Below, in pieces: positions 16,234 to 25,521 of a stretch of DNA of 64,000 nucleotides. Source of the stretch: Pedobacter sp. R20-19 (GTDB taxonomy: Bacteria > Bacteroidota > Bacteroidia > Sphingobacteriales > Sphingobacteriaceae); NCBI RefSeq assembly GCF_000708265.2, contig NZ_JCKI01000008.1:310001-374000 (forward strand). Reading direction: 5' to 3'. Below the pieces are notes generated by a model that ran no database searches, was not told the origin of the DNA, and was given only the letters and a program-made list of their open reading frames with translations. How positions within the stretch are numbered: the stretch's first letter is position 1; each line of letters starts with the position of its first letter. The position numbers and the translations under genes are program-made.

Positions 16234-17913
16234 ATGTCTGACGAAAAAATAATCTTTTCTATGGCGGGAGTAAATAAAATTTACCCTCCACAAAAACAGG
16301 TTTTAAAAAATATCTATCTCTCCTTCTTCTACGGTGCAAAAATCGGAGTAATCGGTTTAAACGGTTCCGGTAAATCATCCTTACTAAAAATTATTGCAGG
16401 CCTTGATAAATCATACCAAGGTGAAGTGGTTTTCTCTCCGGGTTATTCGGTTGGTTATTTGGCTCAGGAGCCGATACTAGATCCAGAAAAAACCGTTCGT
16501 GAAATAGTTGAAGAAGGTGTTGCGAACGTAATTGCCACTTTAAAAGAATACGAAGAGGTTAATGAGGCTTTCGGATTGGAAGAAAACTATTCTGATCCTG
16601 ATGCGATGGATAAACTCATGGCCAGACAAGGTGAACTACAGGATAAAATTGACGCAATGGGTGCGTGGGAGCTTGATTCTAAATTGGAAAGAGCAATGGA
16701 TGCATTACGTTGTCCAGATCCTGAAACTAAAATTGGTGTACTTTCTGGCGGTGAACGCCGCCGGGTGGCCATGTGCCGTTTATTGTTACAAAAACCTGAT
16801 GTACTCTTATTGGATGAGCCAACCAATCACCTGGATGCTGAAAGTATCGACTGGTTAGAACAGTTCTTGCAAAACTACGAAGGAACTGTTATTGCGGTAA
16901 CCCACGATAGGTATTTCTTAGATAACGTAGCAGGTTGGATTCTGGAATTAGATCGTGGTGAAGGTATACCATGGAAAGGAAATTACAGCAGCTGGTTAGA
17001 TCAAAAGGCCAAACGTTTATCTCAGGAAGAAAAAACCGAAAGCAAGCGTCAGAAAACACTAGAACGTGAGTTGGAATGGGTACGTATGGCACCAAAAGCA
17101 CGCCATGCGAAATCTAAAGCCCGTTTAGCAAACTATGATAAATTAGCTTCTGAGGATGGCAAAGAAAGAGAAGACAAACTCGAACTGTTTATTCCAGCTG
17201 GCCCACGTTTAGGGAACGTTGTAATTGAAGCGACTAATGTAACCAAAGCCTACGGCGATAAAATCTTATTTGATAACCTCAACTTCTCGCTACCTCCAGC
17301 AGGAATTGTAGGAATCATTGGCCCGAATGGTGCTGGTAAAACCACACTGTTTCGTTTAATTACAGGTCAGGAAGAAGCTGATGCCGGAACTTTCCGTGTA
17401 GGAGAAACTGTAGAACTGGGTTATGTAGATCAGATGCACAATGATTTAAATGCAGACAAGACAGTTTACGAAAATATTACCGATGGGTTGGATAATATTC
17501 AGTTGGGTACAAAGGCCGTAAATGGCCGTGCTTATGTTTCAAAATTCAACTTTAATGGTGGCGATCAACAGAAAAAGGTTGGGGTATTATCTGGTGGTGA
17601 ACGAAATCGTGTTCACTTAGCCATTACCTTAAAAAAAGGTGCAAACGTACTTTTACTGGATGAGCCAACTAATGATATTGATGTGAATACACTACGTGCT
17701 TTAGAAGAAGCTTTAGAAAATTTTGGTGGTTGCGCCGTGGTGATTAGTCACGACAGATGGTTTCTGGATAGAATTTGTACGCACATCCTTGCCTTCGAAG
17801 GTAACTCAGAAGTATATTTCTTTGAAGGAAACTATTCTGATTATGAAGAAAACCGTAAAAAACGCTTGGGTGATGTTACGCCAAAACGAATCAGATATAA
17901 AAAATTAGATTAA
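16234..17913 (+). CDS. ettA: Energy-dependent translational throttle protein EttA
   Basis: ABC-F ATPase that binds the ribosomal E site and gates the first steps of elongation according to the ATP/ADP state. With the ATG at 16234 the product has 559 residues, the normal EttA length, and starts MSDEKIIFSMAGVNKIY; the longer frame from 16096 overlaps its own promoter. Domain 1 has Walker A GLNGSGKS (41-48), signature LSGGERRRVA and DEPTNHLD. The charged inter-domain linker and arm are present. Domain 2 has GPNGAGKT, LSGGERNRVH and DEPTNDID. No transmembrane segments are seen. It ends at a strong hairpin and is monocistronic. Confidence 0.95.
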   Translation: MSDEKIIFSMAGVNKIYPPQKQVLKNIYLSFFYGAKIGVIGLNGSGKSSLLKIIAGLDKSYQGEVVFSPGYSVGYLAQEPILDPEKTVREIVEEGVANVIATLKEYEEVNEAFGLEENYSDPDAMDKLMARQGELQDKIDAMGAWELDSKLERAMDALRCPDPETKIGVLSGGERRRVAMCRLLLQKPDVLLLDEPTNHLDAESIDWLEQFLQNYEGTVIAVTHDRYFLDNVAGWILELDRGEGIPWKGNYSSWLDQKAKRLSQEEKTESKRQKTLERELEWVRMAPKARHAKSKARLANYDKLASEDGKEREDKLELFIPAGPRLGNVVIEATNVTKAYGDKILFDNLNFSLPPAGIVGIIGPNGAGKTTLFRLITGQEEADAGTFRVGETVELGYVDQMHNDLNADKTVYENITDGLDNIQLGTKAVNGRAYVSKFNFNGGDQQKKVGVLSGGERNRVHLAITLKKGANVLLLDEPTNDIDVNTLRALEEALENFGGCAVVISHDRWFLDRICTHILAFEGNSEVYFFEGNYSDYEENRKKRLGDVTPKRIRYKKLD

Positions 17914-17952
17914 TTGAGGTAATAAGTATAAGCCCTATTTCATATTAACGTT

Positions 17953-18006
17953 AAGCTTTGACAACTTTCTTTAGCATTTAGCCAGGAAGCTGTCAAAGCT
18001 TTTTTT
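17953..18006 (+). terminator. ettA terminator
   Basis: AAGCTTTGACA (17953-17963) pairs with TGTCAAAGCTT (17991-18001). The loop is long (27 bases), and a T-run to 18006 follows the second arm. It lies about 40 bases after the ettA stop codon. Confidence 0.7.
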
Positions 18007-18008
18007 GT

Positions 18009-18404
18009 TTACTGCCCTACAAAAGTTGGAGGGAATGACTCAGGTTTTAAAGGTTGATTCGATTTTCTTTTACCCCTAAAAAAGAGATAAAGATTAAGAA
18101 ATAACATGATGCCCAAATAAATAGAAAATCCACCTATTTTGGTTCCTAAAGCCTCTACCAAGTGCTGGTAACTGTTTAAACTAGCAGTAATTTTCATAAT
18201 TAACAAGGCAAACCCAATATTCAACAAGTAAAAACCGGTTTCAAAAAGTTTGTTTGTCGCGTTAGCGATTTCTTGCCGTCCTTTAAAAATATCAAGCATA
18301 TATATTTTACTATTTTTAAATAATGTTCTTGAAACATAAAGGGTTAAAGAAAGCACTATTGGAAGATAAATAGCATAGCCGATTAAAATTTTTGAAGTTT
18401 CCAT
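18009..18404 (-). CDS. Small integral membrane protein (paralogue A)
   Basis: A 131-residue protein with about three hydrophobic segments (GYAIYLPIVLSLTLYV, FYLLNIGFALLIMKI, SIYLGIMLFLNLYLFF). No known family is recognised. It shares a layout with the next gene upstream: a first segment beginning IGYA/IGYG, a central N-K-L/T followed by Y-L-V/L-N-I-G, and a C-terminal hydrophobic segment with ALHxINIF-like or LFLNLYLF ends. The two genes are 18 bases apart, same strand, so they are an operon of paralogues. The tail is basic and proline-rich. Confidence 0.65.
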   Translation of the reverse strand: METSKILIGYAIYLPIVLSLTLYVSRTLFKNSKIYMLDIFKGRQEIANATNKLFETGFYLLNIGFALLIMKITASLNSYQHLVEALGTKIGGFSIYLGIMLFLNLYLFFRGKRKSNQPLKPESFPPTFVGQ

Positions 18405-18422
18405 GATTAAATTTTTAGATTG

Positions 18423-18770
18423 TTATTTAATTAATTTATGAATGGCATTAGTAAGCAAGAAAATATTGATATAGTGAAGACCTGATAATAAGCATATAAT
18501 AATAGCCAACTTCATCACCAATATTTCAATCAACTGCAAAGGCGAAGTAATTATCTCCCAGTTGGCAAGTGTCATCACGCAGTAGCCTATATTTACCAGG
18601 TAATAGCAAATTAAAAGTGTCTTATTGATTTGCGCACACAAATCTAAATGGTGAGGAATGAGTGCTCCGACAAATATATTCCCATTTCTATAGCAGATCT
18701 TCCCTACGATAACGATGATCAAAACAATAACCGTTATAAAAATGCCGTATCCTATTAAATTATAACTCAT
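18423..18770 (-). CDS. Small integral membrane protein (paralogue B)
   Basis: A 115-residue predicted membrane protein with three hydrophobic segments (GIFITVIVLIIVIVGKI, LLICYYLVNIGYCVMTLA, LAIIICLLSGLHYINIFLL). It pairs with the gene 18 bases downstream, which has the same segment order and the shared core INKTLLICYYLVNIGY versus TNKLFETGFYLLNIGF. They may form a hetero-oligomer, but this is inference. No enzymatic motif is visible. Confidence 0.65.
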   Translation of the reverse strand: MSYNLIGYGIFITVIVLIIVIVGKICYRNGNIFVGALIPHHLDLCAQINKTLLICYYLVNIGYCVMTLANWEIITSPLQLIEILVMKLAIIICLLSGLHYINIFLLTNAIHKLIK

Positions 18771-18955
18771 TTCGAGAAGATTTAATCAATTGAATTTTAT
18801 AGCATAAGATCAAATTGATGAACTGCCAATGAGTTTACACCTTACTTAATCTCTTTCACGAAGTAAAGATAAACACAACTTATTGTATTTTCAAATATTA
18901 TTGAAAGTTTTGTTTAAAAAATAACCCATAATTCAATTTGTGGGTATTAAGGCTA

Positions 18956-19690
18956 TCATTTTCTTTTCAAAGCCTCATTAATGGCTTTTTCTGTTACGGC
19001 TTCCATGATCTTATATCCTGCTAAATTTGGATGTACGCCATCAACTGTTAATTCTGCCCGCTGCCCTTTTTTATCATCAACTAATGGTGTCCAATAATCT
19101 AAAATGGCAAATTTATTTTCTTTGGCATAAATTTCAATGAGTTGATTCAGTGCTACAATTTTCTCTGCGGGCTGAATGTCTTTGTTCCACGGATAGGCAT
19201 AAATAGGTAAGTATTTACATAGGATTACTTTAATATGATGAAGCTTTGCCAACTCTGCCATTGATTTAATATGATCCATAATTTTATCGTTGGTCACATG
19301 GCCAGTATTTCCTGCGATATCATTGCTACCTGCCAAGATAATTACTGCTGCTGGTTTCAGATTAATGACATCCTGCCTGAAGCGCACAAGCAACTGCGGA
19401 GAAATCTGTCCACTTATTCCCCTGCAGATATAAGGATTACTGCTAAAATATTCAGGGCTTTTTTGTTTCCAGAATTCAAATATTGAACTACCTATAAACA
19501 CAACACTATTTTCTTTTATACCTTGAGCCAGCAAAAGTTCATTTTCTTTTTGATACTTATTCAGTGCAGCCCAGTCATCGGCAAAATTTTCCTTTTTAGA
19601 TGTTTCTTTTACATCTTTAATTTTTGAGTCCTCTGTAAGAAAACGACAGGTAGAAATGAATAAAATAAAGAATAGTATGGTACTTTTCAT
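18956..19690 (-). CDS. Exported SGNH/GDSL-type esterase or acetylhydrolase
   Basis: A 244-residue secreted hydrolase of the SGNH fold. All four blocks are visible: GSS at 67-69 (nucleophile Ser69), Gly94 in GISGQ, GSND with Asn123, and DGVH near residue 223 (catalytic Asp and His). The N terminus is hydrophobic and includes ISTC with Cys15, a possible but atypical lipobox, so it may be a lipoprotein. The family removes acyl groups from carbohydrates, lipids or peptidoglycan; the substrate here is unknown. The gene follows the outer-membrane barrel gene by about 50 bases on the same strand and could be cotranscribed with it. Confidence 0.85.
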   Translation of the reverse strand: MKSTILFFILFISTCRFLTEDSKIKDVKETSKKENFADDWAALNKYQKENELLLAQGIKENSVVFIGSSIFEFWKQKSPEYFSSNPYICRGISGQISPQLLVRFRQDVINLKPAAVIILAGSNDIAGNTGHVTNDKIMDHIKSMAELAKLHHIKVILCKYLPIYAYPWNKDIQPAEKIVALNQLIEIYAKENKFAILDYWTPLVDDKKGQRAELTVDGVHPNLAGYKIMEAVTEKAINEALKRK

Positions 19691-19738
19691 AAGTGTAAAT
19701 TAAACCCTCAAATAAATGCCAAAATAACAATTATATAA

Positions 19739-22441
19739 TTAATAGGATTCTTCTCTGTCATCAACATTAAACGTTCCTGATCTGCTTTTTTTATTTCCAA
19801 ACTGGCTCAGGTTATAAATCAACGTAGCCTGTACAAAACGACTGATGAAACGTGTTCTATTTTCTGATATGGAATTATTGGTAATACTCGTGCTGAAAAG
19901 TGCACCCTGATTAAACAAGTCATTAGCCTGAACAGAAAAGACCAGCTTATTACTTTTAAGGAATGACGTGTTAACACCCATATTAACCAGCAAAGGATTT
20001 CCGGCATATAAACTATAGCCAAAATTCAAGCTTTTAGAAGCTGATGCATTTACTCTGAAACGTTTAGTTGGAATCCAGCTGGCGCTGCCATTTAAAGCCA
20101 GTACCTGAATATTTTTAATATTCTGATTCATAACGGAATACGTATTGGAACTAAAACTATAAGATACACTGGTATTAAAAGCATATTTTTTCTCATTTAA
20201 GTTAAATCTGAATGCGTTTGAAATATTGATTCCACTGCTGCGGTTTAATACATTATCTGTGTAAAAAACATTGCGGTTGTAGGCCACATTCCCGTTAACA
20301 GATAAAGAAAGTTTATTAGTGAGTAATCTTTTATTAAATGAGTAATTTCCGCCCAGGTTATACACACCGTTAACGTTCTCATAGGTAGTTTGCTGTTTTA
20401 AACTGCTTAATGTATCTCTGAGAAAAACCGTATTACTCACCACACTGTTAATGGCAAAAGTTCCGGTTAAACCAACCATAATACTCAGACCAGATTTAAC
20501 TCCGAATTTATTGTAGCTTAAATCTGCAGTGTGGTTGGAAGTGGCCTTTAAATCCGGATTACCAATGATGAGGTTTTGAACATCATTATTGTTTCTGATG
20601 GGCTGCAGCTTATTAAAATCAGGAGCATTGGTTGCACCACTATATCCGAAACTCAGGTTACCCTCATTCTTCAGTTGGTAACTGAGATTAGCAGACGGAG
20701 CATAATTAAACTGATACTTTCTTAATTCCAGTCCGGTATTGCGATACCTGCCCAGAATGATACTTGGTGTAAAATTAAGGCCAAAATTATAACTGATTAG
20801 TTTGTTATTCATGTTATAGCTCACACCAAAGTTTTGATTAATAAAGCTAGATACATAATCCTGTCCAAGTGAATCTACTACAAAATTATTTCCAGGCAGA
20901 TTGGTAACAGTGGTGGCCTGTGCATGCTGGCTTCTGTTAACAGAGAAACGATAAGTGAGATTCAAATAACCTGCTCCTGTACTATCTGTTGCTTTTTTAA
21001 GTACATCAGAAAACTGGATGTTACCACCTAAATCAGCGTTTGAAGTATTGTTATTAACCAACCTGTTTAGAAGTGAATCTTTAACCAAAATATTAGTGGT
21101 TTCATTATAATAACGGATGATATCTTTAATGGTACTACTGGAATTACCCTTTCCAGTTCCAAAATTAAACCCAATAGATAAAGATTGCTTAGGGTTGGCC
21201 AGGCGCCTGGACCAATTTACATTACCACTTAAGTTTGCATTGTTATTTTTTGAAGCAGCATCCGAGATCAGATCTTGCCTGATGTAACCGGTTTTATTGG
21301 AATTAATAATGGCCTCGTTCCGCGTATCTGTTATGGTACCGGTAAGTGAAGCATTAAAATAATTTTTCTTTGTAGTGCCATTTAAGCCAAGATTGATATT
21401 ATTATTAAGAGAATTAGCATGATTATCACTTTGTCTTAAATCATAAATAGTGCCTTGCGGGTTATAGGTTTCCAGGTAATTACTTTGAAGAGATTGATTG
21501 CTTCCCCTACTCAGGCTATATCCGCCATTGTAACTGAGGGCTTTGGAAACTTTTTCCCTGATATTACCGTTTAGTGCCCCATTATCCGTTTTGGTAAATT
21601 CATTATCTGTGATCCCATAGCGACTGCCAAAACCTATCTGTTTTGTCTTATTCCACACATTGCCATTTACACCGATATTATTGGCATTATTGGTGGCAGA
21701 GCTGGCATTAGCATTCCCAAAAATGCCTTTATCCTTCCCTGGCTTAGTTACCAGATTTAACATTTTGATAGGTGTTCCGGTCTTGATTCCCGTAAAATTA
21801 GCCTGATCGCCATAATCATCAATAACCTGAAGTTTGGCTATGATGTCAGCAGGCAACTGCCTGATATAATCTTCCACATTATTGGTAAAAAAATCCTCAC
21901 CGTTAACCCGGAGTTTAGTCATTTTTTTGCCCATAGCAGTTACGCTACCTTTATCATCAACCTCAATCCCTTGCAACTGCTTCAGCAAATCTTCCACCTT
22001 ATCATTTTCTCTAATGGTGTAAGCACCAGCATTGTATTCAATCGTATCTTTTTTGATTTTGATGGGATCTACTTTTACTTTTACCTCTACATCTTCCAGA
22101 TGGATGGTTTCTGTTTTAAGCAAAATAGGCTCCAGAATTAAACCCTTTTTTGATTGTTGAGCTTCGTAAACAGATGCAAAGGATTTATAACCCAATGCTG
22201 TAATGGAGAGATAAAATTTAGAAGGTATAACTTTTGAAAAAGCAAAATTCCCTTTGGCATCAGAGTTTGTACGAAGGGTATCTTCATCCATAATTAAGCG
22301 GATAGCAGCACCTTCAATAGGATTTTTTAGGGAATCAATTATTTGTCCGCTGATTTTTATCGGCGACTGAGCGAAAGCGTTAAGAGAGAAAGTAAGAAAT
22401 AAAAAAAATATTAAAAAGCATAAATTATTGCTTTTTCTCAT
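19739..22441 (-). CDS. Outer-membrane beta-barrel protein, TonB-receptor-like with CarboxypepD_reg domain
   Basis: A 900-residue outer-membrane protein. Signal peptide (ending LNAFAQS), then a CarboxypepD_reg-like domain (about 28-115, ISGQIIDSLKNPIEGAAIRL), a plug-like part (about 130-235, with KLRVNGEDFFTNN and IAKLQVIDDYGDQANFTG) and a long asparagine-rich barrel (OMP_b-brl_3 type). No TonB box is recognised. These proteins are common in Sphingobacteriaceae; the ligand is unknown. The start overlaps the end of the DUF1456 gene by 17 bases. The final barrel strand is somewhat basic (KKSRSGTFNVDDREESY) rather than ending in phenylalanine. Confidence 0.88.
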   Translation of the reverse strand: MRKSNNLCFLIFFLFLTFSLNAFAQSPIKISGQIIDSLKNPIEGAAIRLIMDEDTLRTNSDAKGNFAFSKVIPSKFYLSITALGYKSFASVYEAQQSKKGLILEPILLKTETIHLEDVEVKVKVDPIKIKKDTIEYNAGAYTIRENDKVEDLLKQLQGIEVDDKGSVTAMGKKMTKLRVNGEDFFTNNVEDYIRQLPADIIAKLQVIDDYGDQANFTGIKTGTPIKMLNLVTKPGKDKGIFGNANASSATNNANNIGVNGNVWNKTKQIGFGSRYGITDNEFTKTDNGALNGNIREKVSKALSYNGGYSLSRGSNQSLQSNYLETYNPQGTIYDLRQSDNHANSLNNNINLGLNGTTKKNYFNASLTGTITDTRNEAIINSNKTGYIRQDLISDAASKNNNANLSGNVNWSRRLANPKQSLSIGFNFGTGKGNSSSTIKDIIRYYNETTNILVKDSLLNRLVNNNTSNADLGGNIQFSDVLKKATDSTGAGYLNLTYRFSVNRSQHAQATTVTNLPGNNFVVDSLGQDYVSSFINQNFGVSYNMNNKLISYNFGLNFTPSIILGRYRNTGLELRKYQFNYAPSANLSYQLKNEGNLSFGYSGATNAPDFNKLQPIRNNNDVQNLIIGNPDLKATSNHTADLSYNKFGVKSGLSIMVGLTGTFAINSVVSNTVFLRDTLSSLKQQTTYENVNGVYNLGGNYSFNKRLLTNKLSLSVNGNVAYNRNVFYTDNVLNRSSGINISNAFRFNLNEKKYAFNTSVSYSFSSNTYSVMNQNIKNIQVLALNGSASWIPTKRFRVNASASKSLNFGYSLYAGNPLLVNMGVNTSFLKSNKLVFSVQANDLFNQGALFSTSITNNSISENRTRFISRFVQATLIYNLSQFGNKKSRSGTFNVDDREESY

Positions 22442-22658
22442 CCCTCGGACCTCTTTTGTAAATTACCAAACCATTTAAAAAATTACGCAGAATCTGGTCG
22501 CCACAAGGTTTAAAATTCTCGTGATCTTCATTTCTAAAAATATCACCCAACTCTGCCTTGGTCACTTTAAAACCAACCAGGTCACAGATGGTGATGATAT
22601 CATCTGTTTTTAATGATAATGCTACTCTAAGTTTTTTTAATATATCGTTGTTACTCAT
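22425..22658 (-). CDS. DUF1456 (YehS-like) single-domain protein
   Basis: A 77-residue cytoplasmic protein with the DUF1456 signature: MSNNDILKKLRVALSLKTDDI, LVGFKVTKAELGDIFRNEDH and GDQILRNFLNGL. Typical YehS proteins carry two such repeats in about 150 residues; here only one is present. The frame is intact and ends 17 bases inside the following barrel gene, so the two are probably translated from one mRNA. Function of the family is unknown. Confidence 0.8.
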   Translation of the reverse strand: MSNNDILKKLRVALSLKTDDIITICDLVGFKVTKAELGDIFRNEDHENFKPCGDQILRNFLNGLVIYKRGPRDEKKQ

Positions 22659-22765
22659 GTTTTTTATTGTTGAAGGATTTAATTAATGAATGTTTGAATG
22701 ATAAAAAGATTGAATGTTTAAAGGCAGTAAAATTACAATGAACTATTGAAAAAAGTATCAATTTT

Positions 22766-22807
22766 AACTTTTAGCTTTTAGCTTTTAGCTTTTAGCTTTT
22801 AGCTTTT
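22766..22807 (+). repeat. Heptamer tandem repeat (AGCTTTT)n
   Basis: Five perfect tandem copies of AGCTTTT occupy 22773-22807, preceded by one copy with a mismatch (22766-22772). They lie in the short gap just after the DbpA-like helicase gene, upstream of the DUF1456 gene, and outside coding sequence. Repeat number could vary by slippage. Confidence 0.9.
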
Positions 22808-22816
22808 AAAAAAACC

Positions 22817-24121
22817 TCAACTCGCTATTTCCAGTTTAAGTTTTTTCCCTTTAATTTTCTCATTACTCAAAACCTTTAGCAAGTTTTCAACTTTGTTACG
22901 CTTTACGGCGATATAACTGGCAGAATCTTTCACCTCTATTAATCCTAAATCATCTTTCTCTAATTCTCCTTTTTTAAGAAAAACACCTACAATGTCGATC
23001 TTATTAATTTTATCCTTTTTACCATTTGGTATATATAGCGTAACCCAATCACTGGCTTCAGGCAATTTATAATGCTGTGATAAGTCTTCTTCTTCAACAT
23101 TTTCTGGCAGGTATTTATAATTTTCTTCAGGTGTAAGCACTAAATATGCTGTACCTTTTGCATTCATCCGTGCCGTTCTTCCATTTCTATGAATGTAAGA
23201 ATCTTCGGTGTATGGCAATTGATAATGTACAATATATTCTACCTCTGGAATATCTAATCCTCTTGCCGCCAAATCTGTGGTGATTAAAATTTTATGACTG
23301 CCATTTCTGAATTTAAGCAATGCTTTTTCCCGATCAAATTGTTCCATCCCACCATGGAAAACATCGTGTCCTAAACCATTATTAAAAAGCAAATCACTAA
23401 TCCGGTCAACCGTTTCCCGGTGATTACAAAACACAAGTGTATTCTTACTTCCTATTTTACTTAGAAGTTTAAATAAAGCATCCAGTTTATCTGGTGCCGG
23501 CACTGTTATTTTTTTTAGCTTTAAATCTGGCTTAACCTGAATATTCTTTGAAAAATCAATTTCAACGGGTTTGTTCAACTTCACAAAGGCCGGAATTTCT
23601 TCCATTTTGGTAGCTGAAGTCAGCACCCGTTGTTTTAAGGAGTATAATGATCCGATGATGTACGACATATCCTTTTCAAAACCAAATTCTAAAGACTTGT
23701 CGAATTCATCTAAAATAAGTGTTTCTATAAATGATTCATCAAAATTATGATGTTCAAGGTGGTAAGCAATTCGCCCAGGTGTTCCTATTAAAACGGCTGG
23801 TGGATGAGCCAGGTTATTTTTTTCAACCCGCACCGCATGCCCACCGTAACAGCAATTTACCTTAAAGGGCGTACCCATTTGCTTAAAAACTTGTTCTATT
23901 TGCAAAGCAAGTTCTCTGGAAGGCACCAGAATCAGCGATTGTACGCCCTTTACATCGGCTTTTAAACTGGCAATCAATGGAAGTAGAAATGCCAGGGTTT
24001 TGCCAGAGCCGGTTGGTGCGATTAATAAAATATCACTACCTAATTTTCCTTGCTTAAGGGCTATTTCCTGCATTTCATTAAGTGCAGCAATGTTTAATCT
24101 TTTTAAGGCATTGTCTATCAT
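22817..24121 (-). CDS. dbpA: DEAD-box RNA helicase with DbpA-type RNA-binding domain
   Basis: A 434-residue ATP-dependent RNA helicase. The RecA-like core has the motifs APTGSGKT (motif I), PSRELALQ, GTPGRI, LDEFDKSLE (motif II, Asp-Glu-Phe-Asp rather than DEAD), SATK and HRNGRTARM (motif VI). The C-terminal 65 residues (KINKIDIVGVFLKKGELEKD to GKKLKLEI) match the DbpA/CsdA RNA-binding domain, which in DbpA binds hairpin 92 of 23S rRNA during ribosome assembly. I take the ATG at 24121 (MIDNALKRLNI) as the start; an in-frame ATG at 24139 would add six hydrophobic residues. The assignment to dbpA is from domain layout. Confidence 0.88.
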   Translation of the reverse strand: MIDNALKRLNIAALNEMQEIALKQGKLGSDILLIAPTGSGKTLAFLLPLIASLKADVKGVQSLILVPSRELALQIEQVFKQMGTPFKVNCCYGGHAVRVEKNNLAHPPAVLIGTPGRIAYHLEHHNFDESFIETLILDEFDKSLEFGFEKDMSYIIGSLYSLKQRVLTSATKMEEIPAFVKLNKPVEIDFSKNIQVKPDLKLKKITVPAPDKLDALFKLLSKIGSKNTLVFCNHRETVDRISDLLFNNGLGHDVFHGGMEQFDREKALLKFRNGSHKILITTDLAARGLDIPEVEYIVHYQLPYTEDSYIHRNGRTARMNAKGTAYLVLTPEENYKYLPENVEEEDLSQHYKLPEASDWVTLYIPNGKKDKINKIDIVGVFLKKGELEKDDLGLIEVKDSASYIAVKRNKVENLLKVLSNEKIKGKKLKLEIAS

Positions 24122-24167
24122 TAAGCCAAAGATAAACATTTCTCTGCCTCCCGGAAGTTACAAGGCC

Positions 24168-24386
24168 TTAGAACTTGAAAAACTTATTTTTAAATCTTTT
24201 TAAAAGAGAAAAATTTAACCTCTTTTCCAACAGCAGTAACATATTCCCCCTCATGGAAATAGACGAATTTACTTTTTCTGTAACCAGATCTACAGATGAC
24301 TTAAATCTATCAGTTAATTCATCTGCAAATTTGTTAGCTCTACTATTTTGCAACATTTGAAATTCTTGAATGAGTTCAGCTTTCAT
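24168..24386 (-). CDS. Small hypothetical protein
   Basis: A 72-residue frame, MKAELIQEFQMLQNSRANKF and so on, with a helical, charged N-terminal half and a basic C terminus (KRFKNKFFKF). It is in the gap between the divergent helicase and YkuK-type genes, on the same strand as the helicase and 46 bases before it. The composition looks protein-like and a competing plus-strand frame (24175-24360) is poorer. No homologue is recognised. Confidence 0.45.
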   Translation of the reverse strand: MKAELIQEFQMLQNSRANKFADELTDRFKSSVDLVTEKVNSSISMRGNMLLLLEKRLNFSLLKRFKNKFFKF

Positions 24387-24599
24387 AATATTAAATTTTT
24401 AGTGAGATATTATAATATTAACGACGCGTTGAAATATTTGTTTCAAAATCCTGCAACGATTCTAAACAAAACTAACTAACCTGTTGATAACTAATATTTT
24501 GTTAGCAAATAAACAACCTAACTTTAACACACATTTAATTTAAAGCAGTTAAATTTATAAAAAGCTGATTACCATTTATTAACCTTAATAAAACTGTGT

Positions 24600-25073
24600 A
24601 TGACCTGGAAAAAATTTAGTGGTGAAATTATTCAATCCTCTATCCATGAGGAAATAGAAAAATCTATTATCAGAGAAACCGAAAAAGGTTTTAAGCTTAA
24701 AGTTTGTATCGGAACCGATTCACAGGTTAAAGGCGCCATCACCGATTTTGCAACAGTAATTGTGTTGCTGCGAGAGCACCATGGAGGTTTTATGTATATC
24801 CACCAGGAAAAGAGTACGCAACAGATTAGCATTAAGGAAAGAATGCTGGTAGAGGTTCAAAAATCTATTGAAACAGCCTACTCCATCTGTGATTTACTGG
24901 ATGTTTATGATGTAGCGCTGGAAGTACATGCAGACATTAATACCAACCCGCTTTTCAAATCTAACAAAGCCTTGAATGATGCCATGGGATATATTATGAG
25001 TATGGGTTTTATTTTTAAAGCTAAACCTGAAGCTTTTGCCAGTTCTACCTGTGCCGATAAAATGGTGCATTAG
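24600..25073 (+). CDS. YkuK-family (DUF458) RNase H-like protein
   Basis: A 157-residue cytoplasmic protein of the DUF458/YkuK family, which has a ribonuclease H-like fold. Key segments are CIGTDSQVKGAITDFATVIV (with the first acidic residue), KERMLVEVQKSIETAYSICD, and VHADINTNPLFKSN. Catalytic activity has not been established for the family, to my knowledge. It has its own gap of about 210 bases from the divergent small gene, where no clear TAnnTTTG promoter could be placed. It ends just before an intergenic region loaded with repeats. Confidence 0.88.
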   Translation: MTWKKFSGEIIQSSIHEEIEKSIIRETEKGFKLKVCIGTDSQVKGAITDFATVIVLLREHHGGFMYIHQEKSTQQISIKERMLVEVQKSIETAYSICDLLDVYDVALEVHADINTNPLFKSNKALNDAMGYIMSMGFIFKAKPEAFASSTCADKMVH

Positions 25074-25120
25074 AGATCTAGACATTAATAGCTTTCACAA
25101 ACTTTAATGACCTAATTGCA

Positions 25121-25154
25121 TTTGCAACTTTACTTAGCAAACTTTGTGGTTAGT
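25121..25154 (+). repeat. 34-bp direct repeat, copy 1
   Basis: Begins TTTGCAACTTTACTTAGC and ends in AACTTTGTGGTTAGT. The same sequence recurs at 25522-25555 with about four mismatches, 401 bases downstream on the same strand. Both copies are noncoding and bracket a third repeat-like element. Confidence 0.75.
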
Positions 25155-25422
25155 GAAATAATATAAATATCAACGGCTTCTCCTTCCATCATTTCCTAGG
25201 CCGGATAGCAGGATGGCAATAGCACGATTGTCATCCTGAGGCACGAAGGATATCTGCGCTTCTACCTACCAATTTCGTTCAATACCGAACCTTTTTTTCA
25301 TTTGAATGAACGGTGGATTAAAGCAGTCGTCATCTTAGTAACTTGATTTAGTACCTAACGAAAAAACCTTCATTGTAGGGGCTTCATCCATTGAAGCAAT
25401 CTCATCGAAGAATCTTCAAAAT

Positions 25423-25474
25423 AGATTACTTCCCCGAAAGATCGGGGCAGGCTGTCGTGCCTCCTCGCAATGAC
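25423..25474 (+). repeat. REP-like dispersed element, copy at 25.4 kb
   Basis: Contains the perfect hairpin CCCCGA-AAGA-TCGGGG followed by CTGTCGTGCCTCCTCGCAAT. The element is found again, inverted, at 48341-48394. It lies in a 550-base gene-free gap (25074-25622) and looks like a dispersed extragenic palindromic repeat. Confidence 0.7.
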
Positions 25475-25521
25475 AATCCCCCTATAATAAATTAATTGTC
25501 CATACAACCAGCTTTGCGTTC

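Noticed and set aside
22766..22807. Short tandem repeats as a possible CRISPR array
   Set aside because: Seven-base contiguous units without spacers, and no cas genes. It is a simple tandem repeat.
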